Shown here in pieces: positions 1 through 10,816 of a DNA stretch of 64,000 bases (the stretch's first letter is position 1; every line of letters begins with the position of its first letter). Source of the DNA: Acanthosepion esculentum (taxonomy: Eukaryota; Mollusca; Cephalopoda; Sepiida; Sepiidae). The position numbers and the translations under genes are program-made. The notes beneath the pieces were generated by a model. That model was not told the origin of the DNA and did not search any database. It worked only from the letters and a program-made list of their open reading frames with translations. The stretch spans positions 60,247,893-60,311,892 of the forward strand of contig OZ038479.1 of assembly GCA_964036315.1 (NCBI GenBank). Direction: 5' to 3'.

Positions 1-1052
1 CTTTCTGTTACATTATTACCAACATCATACTTACAAATAATCAACAGGCATTCATTGGTTAATCACCATCAATCTAGCTTTCTGATTGCTCAGTATCGAC
101 CAATCAGATCACTCCCATGTGCACAATCAATTTAGGTACCAACTCAATTCGAAGCCTGTCACGTGATAGAACATGATATAAAAAACCCAACACATGTGAT
201 TATCTCTAGAATTCTCTGTTTCAACGTGGACTCTTGAACTTAACTTCTCTTTGTCACTCAAGACCACTGCCAAAATGTGACTCTCAAAGAATTCCCGTCT
301 TGACTAACGCAGTCAGACGTTAAAGAACTTTGCAACAATTCATGCAAGTATAATTCTAGCATCATTCATCCAAATTGCATAATACACAAAACATACTCAA
401 TCTTCTAAACTGCATTTTAATAATCAACTCTTTCGTTATGAGTCTAGGTACAAATAACTACCTAATCAAAGGGATGCAACTCAGTCTCACTTTTCAGTTC
501 GCATGCATGTAATTTCAATACTTAATAAATTCAATTGCTATGTCTTTAACCCCATGTTCCTTTTTGTATTTCTCCATTGCTAATGATTTCCACACCTTTC
601 CTAACGAAAATAAATAATTGTGGGGTACAGCCCTTCAACACGCAACTAACATGGCTAACCAAAACACATGCCATCTCACACAGGGCCCGTTCCCCTACAA
701 AAGCTTGTTGATTTATTTACCTTTCTTTAAATACATGTTCTAACCATTTTCCTCCATTGATAAATAGTTCTTTATCACTGAGGAGGCTTTTTTTTATTTC
801 TCAGTTATGCTAACAGACGATCGGGGACATTAAAACTAACTTTACCAGACCTACGGGATTGACAATATTATTACCTGTATTTAGGTTGCAACAAGGCATT
901 GTTGTAACTATTATTATTGATTGGGAACAAGATACCTTTTCGGTGGTAAATTTTCCACACTTTGCAACAGTGAGCCTGTTTTGTGTTTAGTTTATTCTAT
1001 TGGACGTCCCCTCTCCTTTTAGTACAGCATTAGTGCACCACTGTACTTGCAT
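1..1052 (+). promoter_or_regulatory. Possible 5' LTR/leader of the BEL/Pao element
   Basis: This is the non-coding stretch before the gag start. It contains a CCAAT-type box near 99-106 (accaatcaga), an E-box CACGTG at 160-165 and a TATA-like string (gatataaaa) at about 175-183. That order and spacing fit a pol II promoter such as one in an LTR. The 3' LTR is not recognisable downstream and the primer-binding site was not identified, so the LTR boundaries are unknown. It could equally be unrelated flanking DNA. Confidence 0.3.
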
Positions 1053-2170
1053 ATGGCTATGGATCCAGCATCAACTCTTGACTCTTTGTTTGACACAGAG
1101 GAACGCTACAAGCTCCTTATAAATTGTGCTTTGGAGAAATTGAAGAGTAGAGAGGTTTTAGATTTGTGTACATTTGAGAGTGTACCTTGGATAACATCGA
1201 CAGTTTGGTACTGAAAGTAGACCAAACTCAGGAAGAGTTCATCAAATTGCTTCCCAGAGAGGATTTGGTCTCTCACATGTATGAGCTCGGCAAATTTAAG
1301 GAGAAAGTGAAAAGAACGTTGGATACTTTAACTGTCAAAATTGATGAGGACACTTTCCCTACAACCTCCTCACTGGAGACTGTAGCCCAGCCACACCAGT
1401 CCACCCTTTCTATGATCAAGCCCAATATCAAGTGTCCTATTTTGACAGCCTGGATGTGGAGAATAAGTTTGCACTGAGGGAGTTCCTAACAAGATTCGAC
1501 TACTGCACATCAGGGTTGCAGTCTAGGAGAGAGAAGTTGACATATCTCAAGACCTGTGTTACGAGATGGCCTTTTCTTTTGATTCATCATCTAGAAGTTC
1601 ACCCCAAATAAGCCTGAGGTGGTGAGAGGGATATTGAAGGATCAATATTGGAATGAGGAGGGAATTAGGGCATTTTTGCCAGGTTCTTCCTACTTGCTTC
1701 TTATGATATTTGTGACTTGGAGGATCTCAAGGACTACCTGTCGTGGGTCAAGTATGAGCTGGCAGGGTTGGATTCTGCACTGGGGTACCAGTTCCTGGAG
1801 AATTCCGGAGGGGGAGCATTGGTGGTCCACATATTATTCCAGAAACTTCCTGTCTAACTCCAGGAGGAAATAGTGAGATCTTCAGGAACCTCATTGAATT
1901 CCATCTTGGACAATAATGTCAAAATCATCAGGGCCTTTAAAAACACTCAATCTGAAATGAACTAGAAGGATAGAGTAATATCCAGTTCTACCAGGACCTC
2001 ACAGACAAGAAAGGAGTCTGTGACAACACCACCAACACTGGAGAACTTTCACATTCAGCAACGATTGCCCAAGAAAAAGAGGCTTTAGGACACTTTGTTA
2101 CCTATGCTCTGCCTATGACCACTTCACATCCATGTGTCCTATTCGTGACACTTCTTTAACAAAGGGTTGA
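1053..2170 (+). pseudogene. Decayed gag of a BEL/Pao LTR retrotransposon
   Basis: An ATG at 1053 opens a reading frame (MAMDPASTLDSLF...) that passes by frameshift near 1185 into the frame starting at 1187 and again near 1440 into a third frame (FDSLDVENKFALREF). This last stretch resembles the gag-like region of BEL/Pao elements. Stops interrupt it near 1608, 1850 and 1965. At 2096-2137 the residues Cys-X2-Cys-X4-His-X4-Cys (CYLCSAYDHFTSMC) form an intact zinc knuckle of the nucleocapsid type. The product would have bound element RNA in the particle. No intact protein can be made. Confidence 0.65.
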
Positions 2171-2189
2171 ATTAATTTAGGCACAGGTG

Positions 2190-4460
2190 ATCAACATGAC
2201 TAGTATTACCATCAAAAGAGGAAGATCAGTGGTGGCAAATTGCTTAGTGGATACTAGGAGTCAGAATTTCTATTTTAGTGGCAAGGTATTTTGAGATCTA
2301 TGTTGCAACTCAGAGACAATTCAGAGCATTGATATGGAGGTAGTCACCTTCCTGGGTAAGAGGCACTGCAAGTTTGAACAGGTCATGGCAGTGGTAGAAT
2401 TTGCATCAAGATAGGGGCGGCAGTTATCCATACTAATTGACAGCAATCTGAATCAGCACCAGGTAAGAGATTTACCAGCGGTGGTTGATAATTCCCGACA
2501 ATTAAACTATGTTTTGGACATTGACTTAAAAGATACAGACATAACATTGGAGGGATTGATAGGAGTGAATCTTTTCCAGTTAATGACACTCATACAGACC
2601 ATCAGATGCACGGACTGTATGGGCTGGATTGCTCAACGCAGAGTGATACCCTCCAGTAACCTAAGGAATTTTATGTATACCCAACAGCTTAAATCAACCA
2701 TCCCATCTAACAAATCCTATTATAAGGATGTCATTGACTCCACTCAGTATCCTGCCTCACTAATCAATAGTGGTCTTAATGCTGGCCCATCGTATTTTGA
2801 CCTGTATGCAGATATATTTGAAGATTTGACAGGAACTGGGAGTGGGTCTACAGTCTGGAGTCCTTGGGACTTTCTGATAAAGAAACACTACTGGATTATG
2901 ACACACAGAAGGTTGAAGAATGTATGGAAAACAGAGAGTATAAGGATGGGAATTATTTAGTGCAGTTGCCTTGCCACAAAGACAAATTAGCCAGAGTGAA
3001 CTCTAACCATCGTGCAGCTCTCAATGTACTGGGCCATGTAGTGACTGACCTGGAAAAGAAGGGTTTGTACAAGCAGTACAAGATGTTCAAAAGACAAAGT
3101 GACAGAAAGAATCATAGAACCCTTCCACCTAACCCATATCGGAATTGTGTGTGGTTACCTCATTGGCTGATATTCAAAAACGAAACAGCTAGCACTATGA
3201 AAGTACACCCAGTCTTCAATTGTTCACTCAAGGTTGGAGGAAGGGTCTCATTGCATTAGGCAGTGATTTACACCCCTAGGCAACATCAGGAAGGCGTTCC
3301 TAATGATACAACTGGCAAAGGAGTTAGATAAAAACTATTTTTTTAAAGAAGTACTTGTTTTGTTACCAGTATACCACCACCATCATATTTGGTTACAACA
3401 CAAGTTTAAATTTTAAATTGTATTATAAAATTCCATGCATCTAGGTTTCCTGTTGATGAATGCACTAAGATGTCAAGCTCCAACTTCTATGTGGACAATC
3501 TTGCAAAGACCTGCAATTCTGAGAATGAACTAACAGACCTTTATTACCAAGCAGGAAGCAGATTACAGATAAGAGGATTTCACCTACAACCCTGTAATTC
3601 TAATTGTCTAAAGTTGCGAAAAATAATGAAACAGGATTTGCCCATGGGAAAAAGTCCTGGGCTACAGGTACAATCCTGAGTCCGATTCTATAAATCTCGC
3701 TCAATGGACTTGTGACCCTGAATTGAATACAAAACATGTTATTCTTTCTGCCGCTTCTGGTATTTTCAACCCTTTATCATTGTCTCTCTCAATTTCCATT
3801 CAAAGTCGGACACTGATTGGGGAATTGTGGAAACTCAGGCTGGATTGGGATGTACCCAAGGAACAGCAGCAGCATTGGAGCATGCTAGCAGGAGAACTGT
3901 TGAAGTTTCACTCTTTTACATTTGACAGGAGAGTCTTAGATGAGGACAGTAGTGCGGACATGTACCTCTTTTCATATGCTTCCAAGAAAGCCTATGGCTT
4001 CACTATGTATGTGGTTCAGAAGGGAAATCTTTGGTAGTTGCCAAGGCAAAAGTAGCCCCATTAAAGTCCAAACCATTAACTTCTATCCACTTTTTTGGCA
4101 GTAAAGTGCCTCTCTAACATCCTAGAGGCTGTAAATTTTAAAAATGGCAGTGGATGCTCAAATAGTTTTCAAATGGTTGCTATCTAAACAAACCAACAAT
4201 AAAAACGTCTTTGCAAAAAAACGGTCTTAAGAACATCCCACACATGGCGGAAGAACTATGTGCAGTCCACACCGTATCCATTCAGTATAATCAGAATCCT
4301 GCTGATCTGATCACCAGAGTACTAACAACAACAAAACTGAAGGAGAATTTCGATTTTCAGGGTTCTGGTCCTAACTGGTTGTCAAACAACCCCACTTGTT
4401 GGCCAGATAGTGCCCTAGATAGTGCAGGCTACTGTTTTCTGCACTACAGGTGAGAAATGC
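2190..4460 (+). pseudogene. Decayed pol (protease, RT, RNase H) of the same BEL/Pao element
   Basis: Domains appear in order but in several frames. Aspartic protease at about 2200-2600: the active-site motif reads VDTRS at 2247-2261 instead of DTG-S, and IGVNLFQLM follows at about 2560. Reverse transcriptase at 2864-3680: the pre-palm segment (NYLVQLPCHKDKL) and the region around KVHPVFN are present. The catalytic YVDD is now YVDN at 3488-3499, and AT-rich DNA replaces part of the palm at about 3260-3440. RNase H follows: SYASKKAYGF at about 3983 has lost the first catalytic Asp. The connection to integrase (YNQNPADLITR, about 4285) ends near 4460, and the integrase core is missing. The order protease-RT-RNase H with these motifs is typical of BEL/Pao. 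Confidence 0.7.
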
Positions 4461-4589
4461 CCTGAGCCTATTGTTCCCTTTGACAGATATTCTAACCTGA
4501 ATAGTTACGAGTGATATCTCAGGTGCTGGAATTTGTGCACAGTCTGCAGAAGAGGGTGGTGGAACATGTACAAGCTGCTGTGACTACTT

Positions 4590-5170
4590 ATTTCAAACTA
4601 TGTCGGAGCAAGTCTTTCCTGTCGAACTGGGAGAATCCAGAAGACCATAACTCATTAATCCGAGGTTTTGAACCCAATACTGCTTGGTAGTGACAGATCT
4701 GTGCTGTAAAGAACAATGATGACATTGGTATCTGCATTGATGCAAGACATCTGAACAAAGTACTGAAGCATAAACAATACCAGTTACCAATCATAGATGA
4801 AGTGCTGCCAAGGCTAATGAATGTAAAGTACTTTATCAAGTTAGATTTTGAATCTGTTTACATGTATATAGTATTGAACAATGTTATCTTACTACCTTTC
4901 AAACTGGGTTCAGTCAGTACTGGTAACTCAGGCTTCCTTTCAGAACCTGTGTAAGTTACAAAATAGTTCAGAAACTTCTCTACATCACACATGAGAGTTT
5001 GAATAGAACTGTGTGTATTCCTGATGATAATATTGTCTATGGTTCAGGAAATGAACTTGAGCAAGGATCAGCAGATCATGAAATTGCTCTTGAGTCAATA
5101 CAGTGAGAAATGATGCAAGTTGAACCAAGGAAATGTACAGCAGAAGGAATCAATTTGATGACCAGACCTT
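4590..5170 (+). pseudogene. Ty3/Gypsy reverse transcriptase fragment
   Basis: The translation around 4700-4870 (DIGICIDARHLNKVLK, then YFIKLDFESVYMYIVL) matches the fingers and palm of Ty3/Gypsy RT, including the first catalytic Asp in KLDF. Further on, about 4975-5105, another frame carries a motif like the second catalytic box (CIPDDNIVYGSG; DDN in place of ADDI). A spacer of about 130 bp separates it from the BEL/Pao remnant, which is a different superfamily. It is therefore either a nested older insertion or a chimera. Stops and frameshifts are frequent. Confidence 0.6.
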
Positions 5171-5394
5171 TTGCTACAATCGATGTTGTCACCAGATGGC
5201 AACCACTTACCTCAGTTACCTAAGATAAGGATAAAAACAACAGAGAAATTAATAATGATAGTGTTTCATTTGCCTACCACCCCACAAAAAAGGTGTAGAA
5301 ATATACTTGGTTTGATGTTTATTTCACACTTTTATAATACTAATAATAAAAAATTAATGTTTACTAAATGATAGGTAACATTTTACTCTCTACA
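5171..5394. other. Intergenic, nothing recognised
   Basis: This is AT-rich DNA between the retroelement remnants and the 3' flank of ZNF1. I see no gene or repeat I can support. Confidence 0.4.
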
Positions 5395-5835
5395 ATATTT
5401 AAAGTCTACACATGTTGGCAACAGAAAATCAGTTTACAAAAATAGTTACATTTTAAAAGTGTTACAAAACATGTAAAACTTGGAAAATGTCCAGTGTATG
5501 CAATAAAATTATTTCTTTTATCTTTATATTTGCAAATGCTAACAAACTTCACAAGCTTTTTTGTCTAGTGTGTGTTTTCATAGGGTAAGCAAAGATAAAT
5601 TTAGTGCAAAAAATAGATAATGTTTCACAATATGGTTTTTCTTCATAAATTTTGTAAATAGGCTGGAATTTCATGAAAGTCAGATTTAGTGCATATGTGA
5701 ACATATGAGAAACTAAAACAAACTTCCATGAAAATGAAGGCTAGAAACTTGATAAAAATTTGATCACTTTTGTATTGCTTTGTAAATGATACAATAATTT
5801 TCAACAAACACAGATCCTTAAAATTCACAAGGTCT
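5395..5835 (-). other. ZNF1 3' flank with eroded finger sequence
   Basis: The stretch at 5395-5520 is clearly related to 17385-17500 downstream of ZNF2: both run from the string aaagtctacacatg through an A-rich block to a ccagtgtatg-like or degraded equivalent. Within 5480-5640 there are eroded finger pieces (ccagtgtatgc, cttcacaagc, tagtgtgtgtt) equivalent to linker and CxxC segments. The ancestral array therefore probably extended past the present stop, and this is now 3' UTR or flank. Confidence 0.55.
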
Positions 5836-6780
5836 CTATACAGTGTGTATTCGCATATGACGCTCTAAATTTGATTTCCGCGAAAATGCAGATCCACAAA
5901 CTTCACAAGAATATGGTTTCTCTCCAGTGTGTGTACGCATATGGCTTACCATATTTGAGATTTGTGAAAATTTAGATCCACAAACTTCACAAGCATAAGG
6001 TTTTTCTCCAGTATGTGTTCGCATATGACTCATCATATGTGACTTCTGTGAAAATGCAGTTCCACAAACTTCACAAGAATATGGTTTTTCTCCAGTGTGT
6101 GTTTGCATATGTCGCACCAAATGTGACTTGAGTGAAAATGCAGATCCACAATCTGTACAAGAATATGGTTTCTCACCAGTATGAGTTCGCATATGCTCTG
6201 CCAAATTTGACTTTCGTGAAAATTCAGATCCACAAACTTCACAAGAATATGGTTTTTCACCTGTGTGTGTTTGCACATGGCGGACCAAATGTGATTTGGC
6301 AGGAAATGCAGATCCACAAACTTCACAAGAATAGGGTTTTTCTCCAGTGTGTGTTCGCATATGCTGTATAAAATATGATTTCTGTGAAAATGCAGATCCA
6401 CAAACTTCACAAGAATAAGGTTTCTCACCTGTGTGTATTTGAACATGGCGCGCCAAATGTGATTTGACAGAAAATGCAGAGCCACAAACTTCACAAGAAT
6501 ACGGCTTTTCTCCAGTATGTGTTCGCATATGCTGCACCAAATGTGACTTGATTGAAAACGCATATCCACAGACTTCACAAGAATATGGTTTTTCTCTGGT
6601 GTGTGTTTTCACATGCCGTCCCAATTGTGATTTGACAGGAAATGCTGATCCACAAATTTCATAAGAATACGGTTTCTCTCCAATGTGTATTCGCATATGC
6701 TGCTCCAAATTAGACTTCTGTGGAAATTCAGATGCACAAACTTCACAAGAATATGGTTTCTCTCCATTATTTGTTTCCAT
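5836..6780 (-). CDS. ZNF1: polydactyl C2H2 zinc-finger protein, 11 fingers
   Basis: A 314-residue protein if translation starts at METNNGEK (ATG at 6778-6780). The frame is open upstream for 22 more residues to an ATG at 6846. I prefer the inner start because METNNGEK is also the start in ZNF3. Eleven 28-residue C-X2-C-X12-H-X3-H units begin about residue 13, joined by TGEKPYSC linkers, and the protein ends at HTV. Predicted helix contacts (-1,2,3,6) are QSNQ, VSQR, ISHQ, VSHR, QSYQ, ASHR, RSNE, LSHR, QSHS, QSNS and RSNR. Finger 2 has Tyr for the first Cys (SYEIC) and probably does not fold. The last six fingers correspond one to one with ZNF2 fingers 4-9. It is probably a nuclear DNA-binding protein. 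No effector domain is visible, and the target is unknown. Confidence 0.85.
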   Translation of the reverse strand: METNNGEKPYSCEVCASEFPQKSNLEQHMRIHIGEKPYSYEICGSAFPVKSQLGRHVKTHTREKPYSCEVCGYAFSIKSHLVQHMRTHTGEKPYSCEVCGSAFSVKSHLARHVQIHTGEKPYSCEVCGSAFSQKSYFIQHMRTHTGEKPYSCEVCGSAFPAKSHLVRHVQTHTGEKPYSCEVCGSEFSRKSNLAEHMRTHTGEKPYSCTDCGSAFSLKSHLVRHMQTHTGEKPYSCEVCGTAFSQKSHMMSHMRTHTGEKPYACEVCGSKFSQISNMVSHMRTHTGEKPYSCEVCGSAFSRKSNLERHMRIHTV

Positions 6781-7073
6781 ATGGTACAATAATCTGATGT
6801 CTCTACACAGACTTGCCAACATCACAAGAACATGATATTTTTGCAATGTTTACTCATATGAAGCATTTTGTAGTACAGACAAACCACACATTTCAAAGTA
6901 TATAGTTTCTTACTCATATATTTTCAATGAAAATATTTATACACATCTTTTACATAGAGACTGTACTTTATATTTCTCCGTTCTTGATGTAAAGGCAAGA
7001 GTGGTGTTTGCTTTCATTTAAATTCACAATAATAATGATTTGTATCTCAAAATATTTCATACCGCCAAAACAT
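6781..7073 (-). other. ZNF1 terminal-exon leader and 3' splice site
   Basis: On the minus strand a pyrimidine-rich tract followed by CACAG (AG at 7074-7075) precedes an exon whose first bases are ATG at 7073. The same arrangement occurs upstream of ZNF2, ZNF3 and ZNF4. The leader holds a short upstream frame, MFWRYEIF plus stop, at 7047-7073, and further upstream ATGs before the main frame. It is therefore probably 5' UTR. Confidence 0.6.
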
Positions 7074-8204
7074 CTGTGAAGAAAAAGAAACAAAAGATAT
7101 ATTAATAGAGACAATAATTAATGTATGAAATCAGATTATCTACAGTTGCGGCTAAAATGTTCAGAATGGTATTGTTTTCGTCAGAAAAGTAGGTATAATA
7201 TTTTTATCAAATTGTTTTATATTCTATAATTTTCACAGACAATAAATACAATATTATTTGTTATTGTCTGAGATTTTGGTGCAATTTGAGAGGATAATAC
7301 AAAAGTTATGGATGCTTTAGTGATTTACTGCAAAACCCATGGCGGCCAAAATGATCAGAACAGTTGCTTTTACTCCGTATTTTAGTATATTTAACCGGCG
7401 AACTCTATTTTTTTTTTTTTTTACGTGACGATTCGTTTACTAAACATTAGTAAGAATATCTGCAGTGTACTTTGTTAATATAATGCCACTTACTCCGTTA
7501 CCAATTCGTCAGCAGATTATTAAGCTTCGAAAGAAGGATAATTTAAGTATTGGATCTATTGCAAGGATTTTTAACAAAAAGTCAAAAAGTGTTGTTCACG
7601 GTATTCTTAAGGTCTACGCTGATTGTGGTTTGTGTGAAGCAAGAAAGTCTACAGGTAGGCCAAGAAAAACGACCAAGAAAGAAGATCATGCTATGGTAAA
7701 GTTGGTTAAAAAGGACAGATTTGAAACTGCTGCTGCTGTTTCTCGGGAAATGAGCATTGTACTGAAGAAAACTTTATCTCGAAAAACTGTGTCTCGTCAT
7801 TTAGTTGAACATGACCTACAAGCAAGAGCACCTGCAGTGAATCCACTGATCAGCTCCAAGAATAAAAAGTGTCGTCTTACCTTTGTAACCGAACAAGTGT
7901 TGTGGTCTCAAGAAAAATGGCAAACGGTGCATTTCAGTGATGATTCTAAGTTTATGTTATTTGGCTCAAATGGGAAAAGGTACGTTCGTCGAAATGTAGG
8001 TGAAACATTGTTGCCTAAATGCCTTAAGACTAGTGTTAAATTCGGTGGAGGAAGTGTCATGGTTTGGGGGATAATATCTGGAGATGGTGTGGGCCCTTTG
8101 GTGCGATTACATGGAAAGGTAAATGCAGGAGTTTATAAACAAATTGTAAAAGATCATGCCTTGCCTGTGCTGAGAAATTCAACAAAGTGACCACCCATAT
8201 TCAT

Positions 8205-8536
8205 GCAGGACAATGTTGGTTGGTTGGTTGTTTGGGGTTTTATGGCATATCAACCACTATGGGTTATTTAATGCCAGATACAGTTTCCACATATTTATTA
8301 AATATATATACTTTGTAAATGTAATTTAAGGATAACGTTGGCAACGTCATTGTTTCAAAAAAGTATAGCTGGCAACATCATTATTTCAAAAACGTATAGT
8401 TGGCCAAATATGCGGATGCTGTTTACCCCCACACCCAGGACGTGGATGTAGTTTATCGCCATACCCAGGACGTGAATGTAGTTTGTTGCCATACCTAGGA
8501 CGCGGATGTAGTCATACCCAGGACGGCAGGACAATG
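8205..8536 (+). mobile_element. SINE-like insertion with 11-bp target duplication inside Tc1 copy A
   Basis: The string gcaggacaatg occurs at 8205-8215 and again at 8526-8536. The inserted DNA is 8216-8525 (310 bp). Copy B of the same Tc1 gene carries the uninterrupted site (gcagaacaatgccccatg, read on its minus strand), which proves the insertion. The head reads tggttggttgtttggggttt. A related head, in reverse, begins the sequences at 11740-11905 and 45535-45710. The tail is a short tandem repeat (see 8405-8525) instead of poly(A). The duplication implies staggered-cut integration. Confidence 0.75.
8405..8525 (+). repeat. Tandem repeat, about 30-bp unit, 3-4 copies
   Basis: Units contain ggatgtagttt followed by a variable cgccatacccaggacg. 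The last unit is shortened. The array forms the end of the SINE-like insertion. Confidence 0.7.
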
Positions 8537-9091
8537 CCCCATGTCACAAGGTTAAGGTGGTCATGAACTTCCTCAAGGCTGAAAAGGTTATTGTTATGGA
8601 TTGGCCTGCTCAAAGCCCAGATCTCAATACTATTGAAAATGTGTGGAATATTCTAGGAGAACGTTCGAAAGCCAGAAGTCCTAAAACAACCGAGCAATTA
8701 TGGAATGCCCTTCAGGAAGAATGGAATAAGATCACCCAGCAAGAAATTGAAAATTTAATTTTCTCATGCAGTCGAAGATGTCAAAATGTGATTGAAGCTA
8801 AAGGGCTGCACACTAAATATTAAATAATTCCAGTATTCTCTGTCATCTTTTATTATTTTGTTATTTTTTCAACCGTTCTAATCATTTTGGCTGCCATGGG
8901 TTTTACAGTAAATCACTAAATCATCCATAACTTTTGTATTATCCTCTCAAATTACACCAAAATCTCAGACAATAACAATTAATATCGTATTGTCTGTGAA
9001 AATTATAGAATATAAAACAACTTTAATAAAAACTTATACCTACTTTTCTGACAAAAACAATGCCGTTCTGAACATTTGGGCCGCAACTGTA

Positions 9092-9848
9092 TATCTATAA
9101 AACAGAAGATGTCAATGTGTGTCTGTGTGTGTATGCTATTTATGCATGTCCACGTTTCTTGACTGATTTTGATAAAATTGTACATACATGTTGCAAATTT
9201 ACTAAGATAGGTCAAGACCAACTTTTTAATCTCCAGTTTTTGGCAGAAAAATCAATAAAACTGAAGGTGGGTACAAATCTTTGCAAAAACCAAGGCAAAG
9301 TTACATGCGAACAAAATTTTTACTCAATGCACTGATGTTCTTTGTACTTAATGTAAAACATTTATATATATTTTATATAATTTATATATATTATAAGGTT
9401 TATGTAGAATGCTTGACAGTTTTCCTATGACGTTGGCTTCATACAAAAAATAGCAAAAACTGAAAAAAATTGGGTTTTGTGTACTACTTAAAATAAAAAC
9501 TTGAATAACTTCATTTTATTATTCAATTTTCTTCACACATGTCGCAAAAAATTTGCCATCATGCAAGAAATAAGATAGTGTGGTAAAAAAAAGAAAAATC
9601 ACAAAAAAACGGTGGTTTACACATCCCAATACAAAAATGCTTACATTTTATTTATGTATAATATTGTTGTACTGCTGAAAAAAATAACAGACAATCTCCA
9701 TTACAATATACATTAAATCAAAACTTGAACTGAAGATATAATTATTCATTGAAATGAAAATTATAATAAATTTGTTGCATAAACATATGTTGTAAATTGC
9801 AGGTAAAACACACCAATGCAATAATAGAGAAAAGAATAATTACAGGAC

Positions 9849-9855
<7 letters not shown>
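9092..9855. other. AT-rich intron DNA with an interspersed-element scrap
   Basis: The start (9092-9240) has a run of tgtgtgtctgtgtgtgtatg followed by ttgactgattttgataaaatt. A similar block occurs at about 54090-54140 (ttgactgatctcaatgaaatt), so this is probably an old dispersed repeat. The rest shows no coding potential. Confidence 0.4.

Positions 9856-9889
<34 letters not shown>
9856..9889. repeat. (TA)n microsatellite
   Basis: An uninterrupted TA dinucleotide run of about 34 bp. Confidence 0.9.
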
Positions 9890-9890
<1 letters not shown>

Positions 9891-10115
9891 CAGTTTGTAA
9901 CCTTTTTGATAAATTTTGGGAAACAGGATCAGTGGACAATGCCAAACATTGTGGAAGACGAGCAAATCTATCAAAGAAGAAACTGTTTGATATTTCTAAT
10001 GGTATGCAGCAGAGAAAATCATTACAAAAGTTAGCTCAGCAGCAAGATATTGGTCTTGCAACTGCTCATAAGGTCATCAGAAAAAAACCCAAAAAACTCT
10101 TTCCATACAAAATAA
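9885..10115 (+). pseudogene. Transposase N-terminal (helix-turn-helix) fragment
   Basis: The frame reads NLFDKFWETGSV, then RRANLSKKK, then SLQKLAQQQDIGLATAHKVI and ends KKLFPYKIM. A GS(V) hinge, a paired HTH with ATAHKVIRK, and an LFPYKI motif are seen in transposases of the Tc1/mariner/IS630 superfamily. Only this DNA-binding part is present, with no catalytic core or inverted repeats. The (TA)n run lies directly in front. Confidence 0.55.
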
Positions 10116-10239
10116 TGTAAGCAACTGATAGTGGTGTTCAGAAACAAAATAAGGAGTATCCAAGCCTGTACTGATGCTCACAGGTGTCACTTTCAACATT
10201 GTCGATAATTTTCGCTCATATTCTCTTCCTTTGCAAAGC

Positions 10240-10727
10240 AATTTCTAATAAGATTTCTCAAATATTCAGGCCAGTAGATGAAAATAAATGTACTGTTTAA
10301 TAAATAAATGGAGCATCTACTCAAATACAAGTATCCACTAAAAATAATGTTTAAGTAAAAATGTGTTGGACTAATAAATAAAAAATCCATTCCTTTCTTT
10401 AGAAATTGTTCTGTTTATGTTAGACATGTCTGCTCAGTTTTGTATCCTATTTCTAGAGTCAGAGAAATATCTGCATTTAAAAAGCACTATTCAGCTTTGC
10501 TTGGTCATCAACACACTCTGTAGCTGAGGGGTCAAAGCATGTCAGATCTAATGACAATTTCCCCTATGGGAACACAAGTTTTAAATTCTGCCAGAGAGCA
10601 TAGTATTTTTTTCTAATAAGATTTCTCAAATATTCAGGCTGATAGATGAAAATAAATATACTGTTTAATAAAGAAATGGAGTGGCTACTCAAATACAAGT
10701 ATCCACTAAAAATAACTTTTAAGTAAT
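10240..10727. repeat. Direct repeat pair, about 118 bp each
   Basis: 10240-10358 and 10610-10727 are close copies. Both begin tttctaataagatttctcaa, share gtactgttt/atactgttt and the stretch acaagtatccactaaaaata, and end in taagtaa. About 250 bp of different sequence lies between. They are non-coding. Confidence 0.8.
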
Positions 10728-10744
10728 ATATATATATGTTCTGT

Positions 10745-10816
10745 CACCCCCAACTAATGAAAATTTCATATATATTAAAAATATATAAACCATGAAATTT
10801 TCATTAGGTGGGGGTG
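10745..10816. repeat. Inverted repeat (25-bp arms)
   Basis: Arms 10745-10769 and 10792-10816 are complementary with one mismatch. The arm ends are the string caccccc and its complement. The loop is AT-rich. It may be a remnant of a small foldback element. Confidence 0.75.

Larger units (their letters stand above)
7483..8823 (+). pseudogene. Tc1 transposase pseudogene (DD34E), copy A
   Basis: The start is MPLTPLPIRQQ at 7483. An N-terminal helix-turn-helix pair (about residues 5-110) includes a GRPRKTTKK hinge. The first catalytic Asp is in VHFSDDSKF (about 7935). The second is in MQDNAP, cut by the SINE-like insertion, and the Glu is in SPDLNTIENVW at about 8620. Counting across the insertion gives 34 residues between the second Asp and the Glu. 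A TGA at 8188-8190 replaces the CGA arginine codon still present in copy B, a CpG-type change. Transposase cannot be made from this copy. Confidence 0.88.
7143..9089 (+). mobile_element. Tc1-type transposon, copy A, in ZNF1 intron
   Basis: Starts cagttgcggc and ends gccgcaactg, flanked by TA at 7141-7142 and 9090-9091 (the Tc1 target duplication). The terminal inverted repeats are long, about 210 bp. The outer part contains tcagaaaagtaggtata and its complement near the right end. The inner boundary is caaaacccatggc at about 7331 and its complement at about 8892. It sits about 70 bp inside the ZNF1 intron from the 3' splice site, near the branch-point zone. Without the SINE insertion at 8216-8525 it would be about 1626 bp, almost the same as copy B (1622 bp). 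Confidence 0.9.

Noticed and set aside
1187..4453. BEL/Pao pieces as expressed host genes
   Set aside because: Frames change repeatedly, stops are frequent, and the catalytic motifs are altered (DTG to DTR, YVDD to YVDN, first RNase H Asp lost).
5836..6780. Regular 84-bp spaced repeats that look like a CRISPR or satellite array (also 18576-19352, 37916-39214, 57571-58932)
   Set aside because: The period is exactly one 28-residue C2H2 finger, and the frame encodes intact zinc ligands. This is coding repetition.
9742..9945. 67-codon minus-strand frame over the TA run, with a Tyr-Ile repeat
   Set aside because: Product of the (TA)n microsatellite. No other support.
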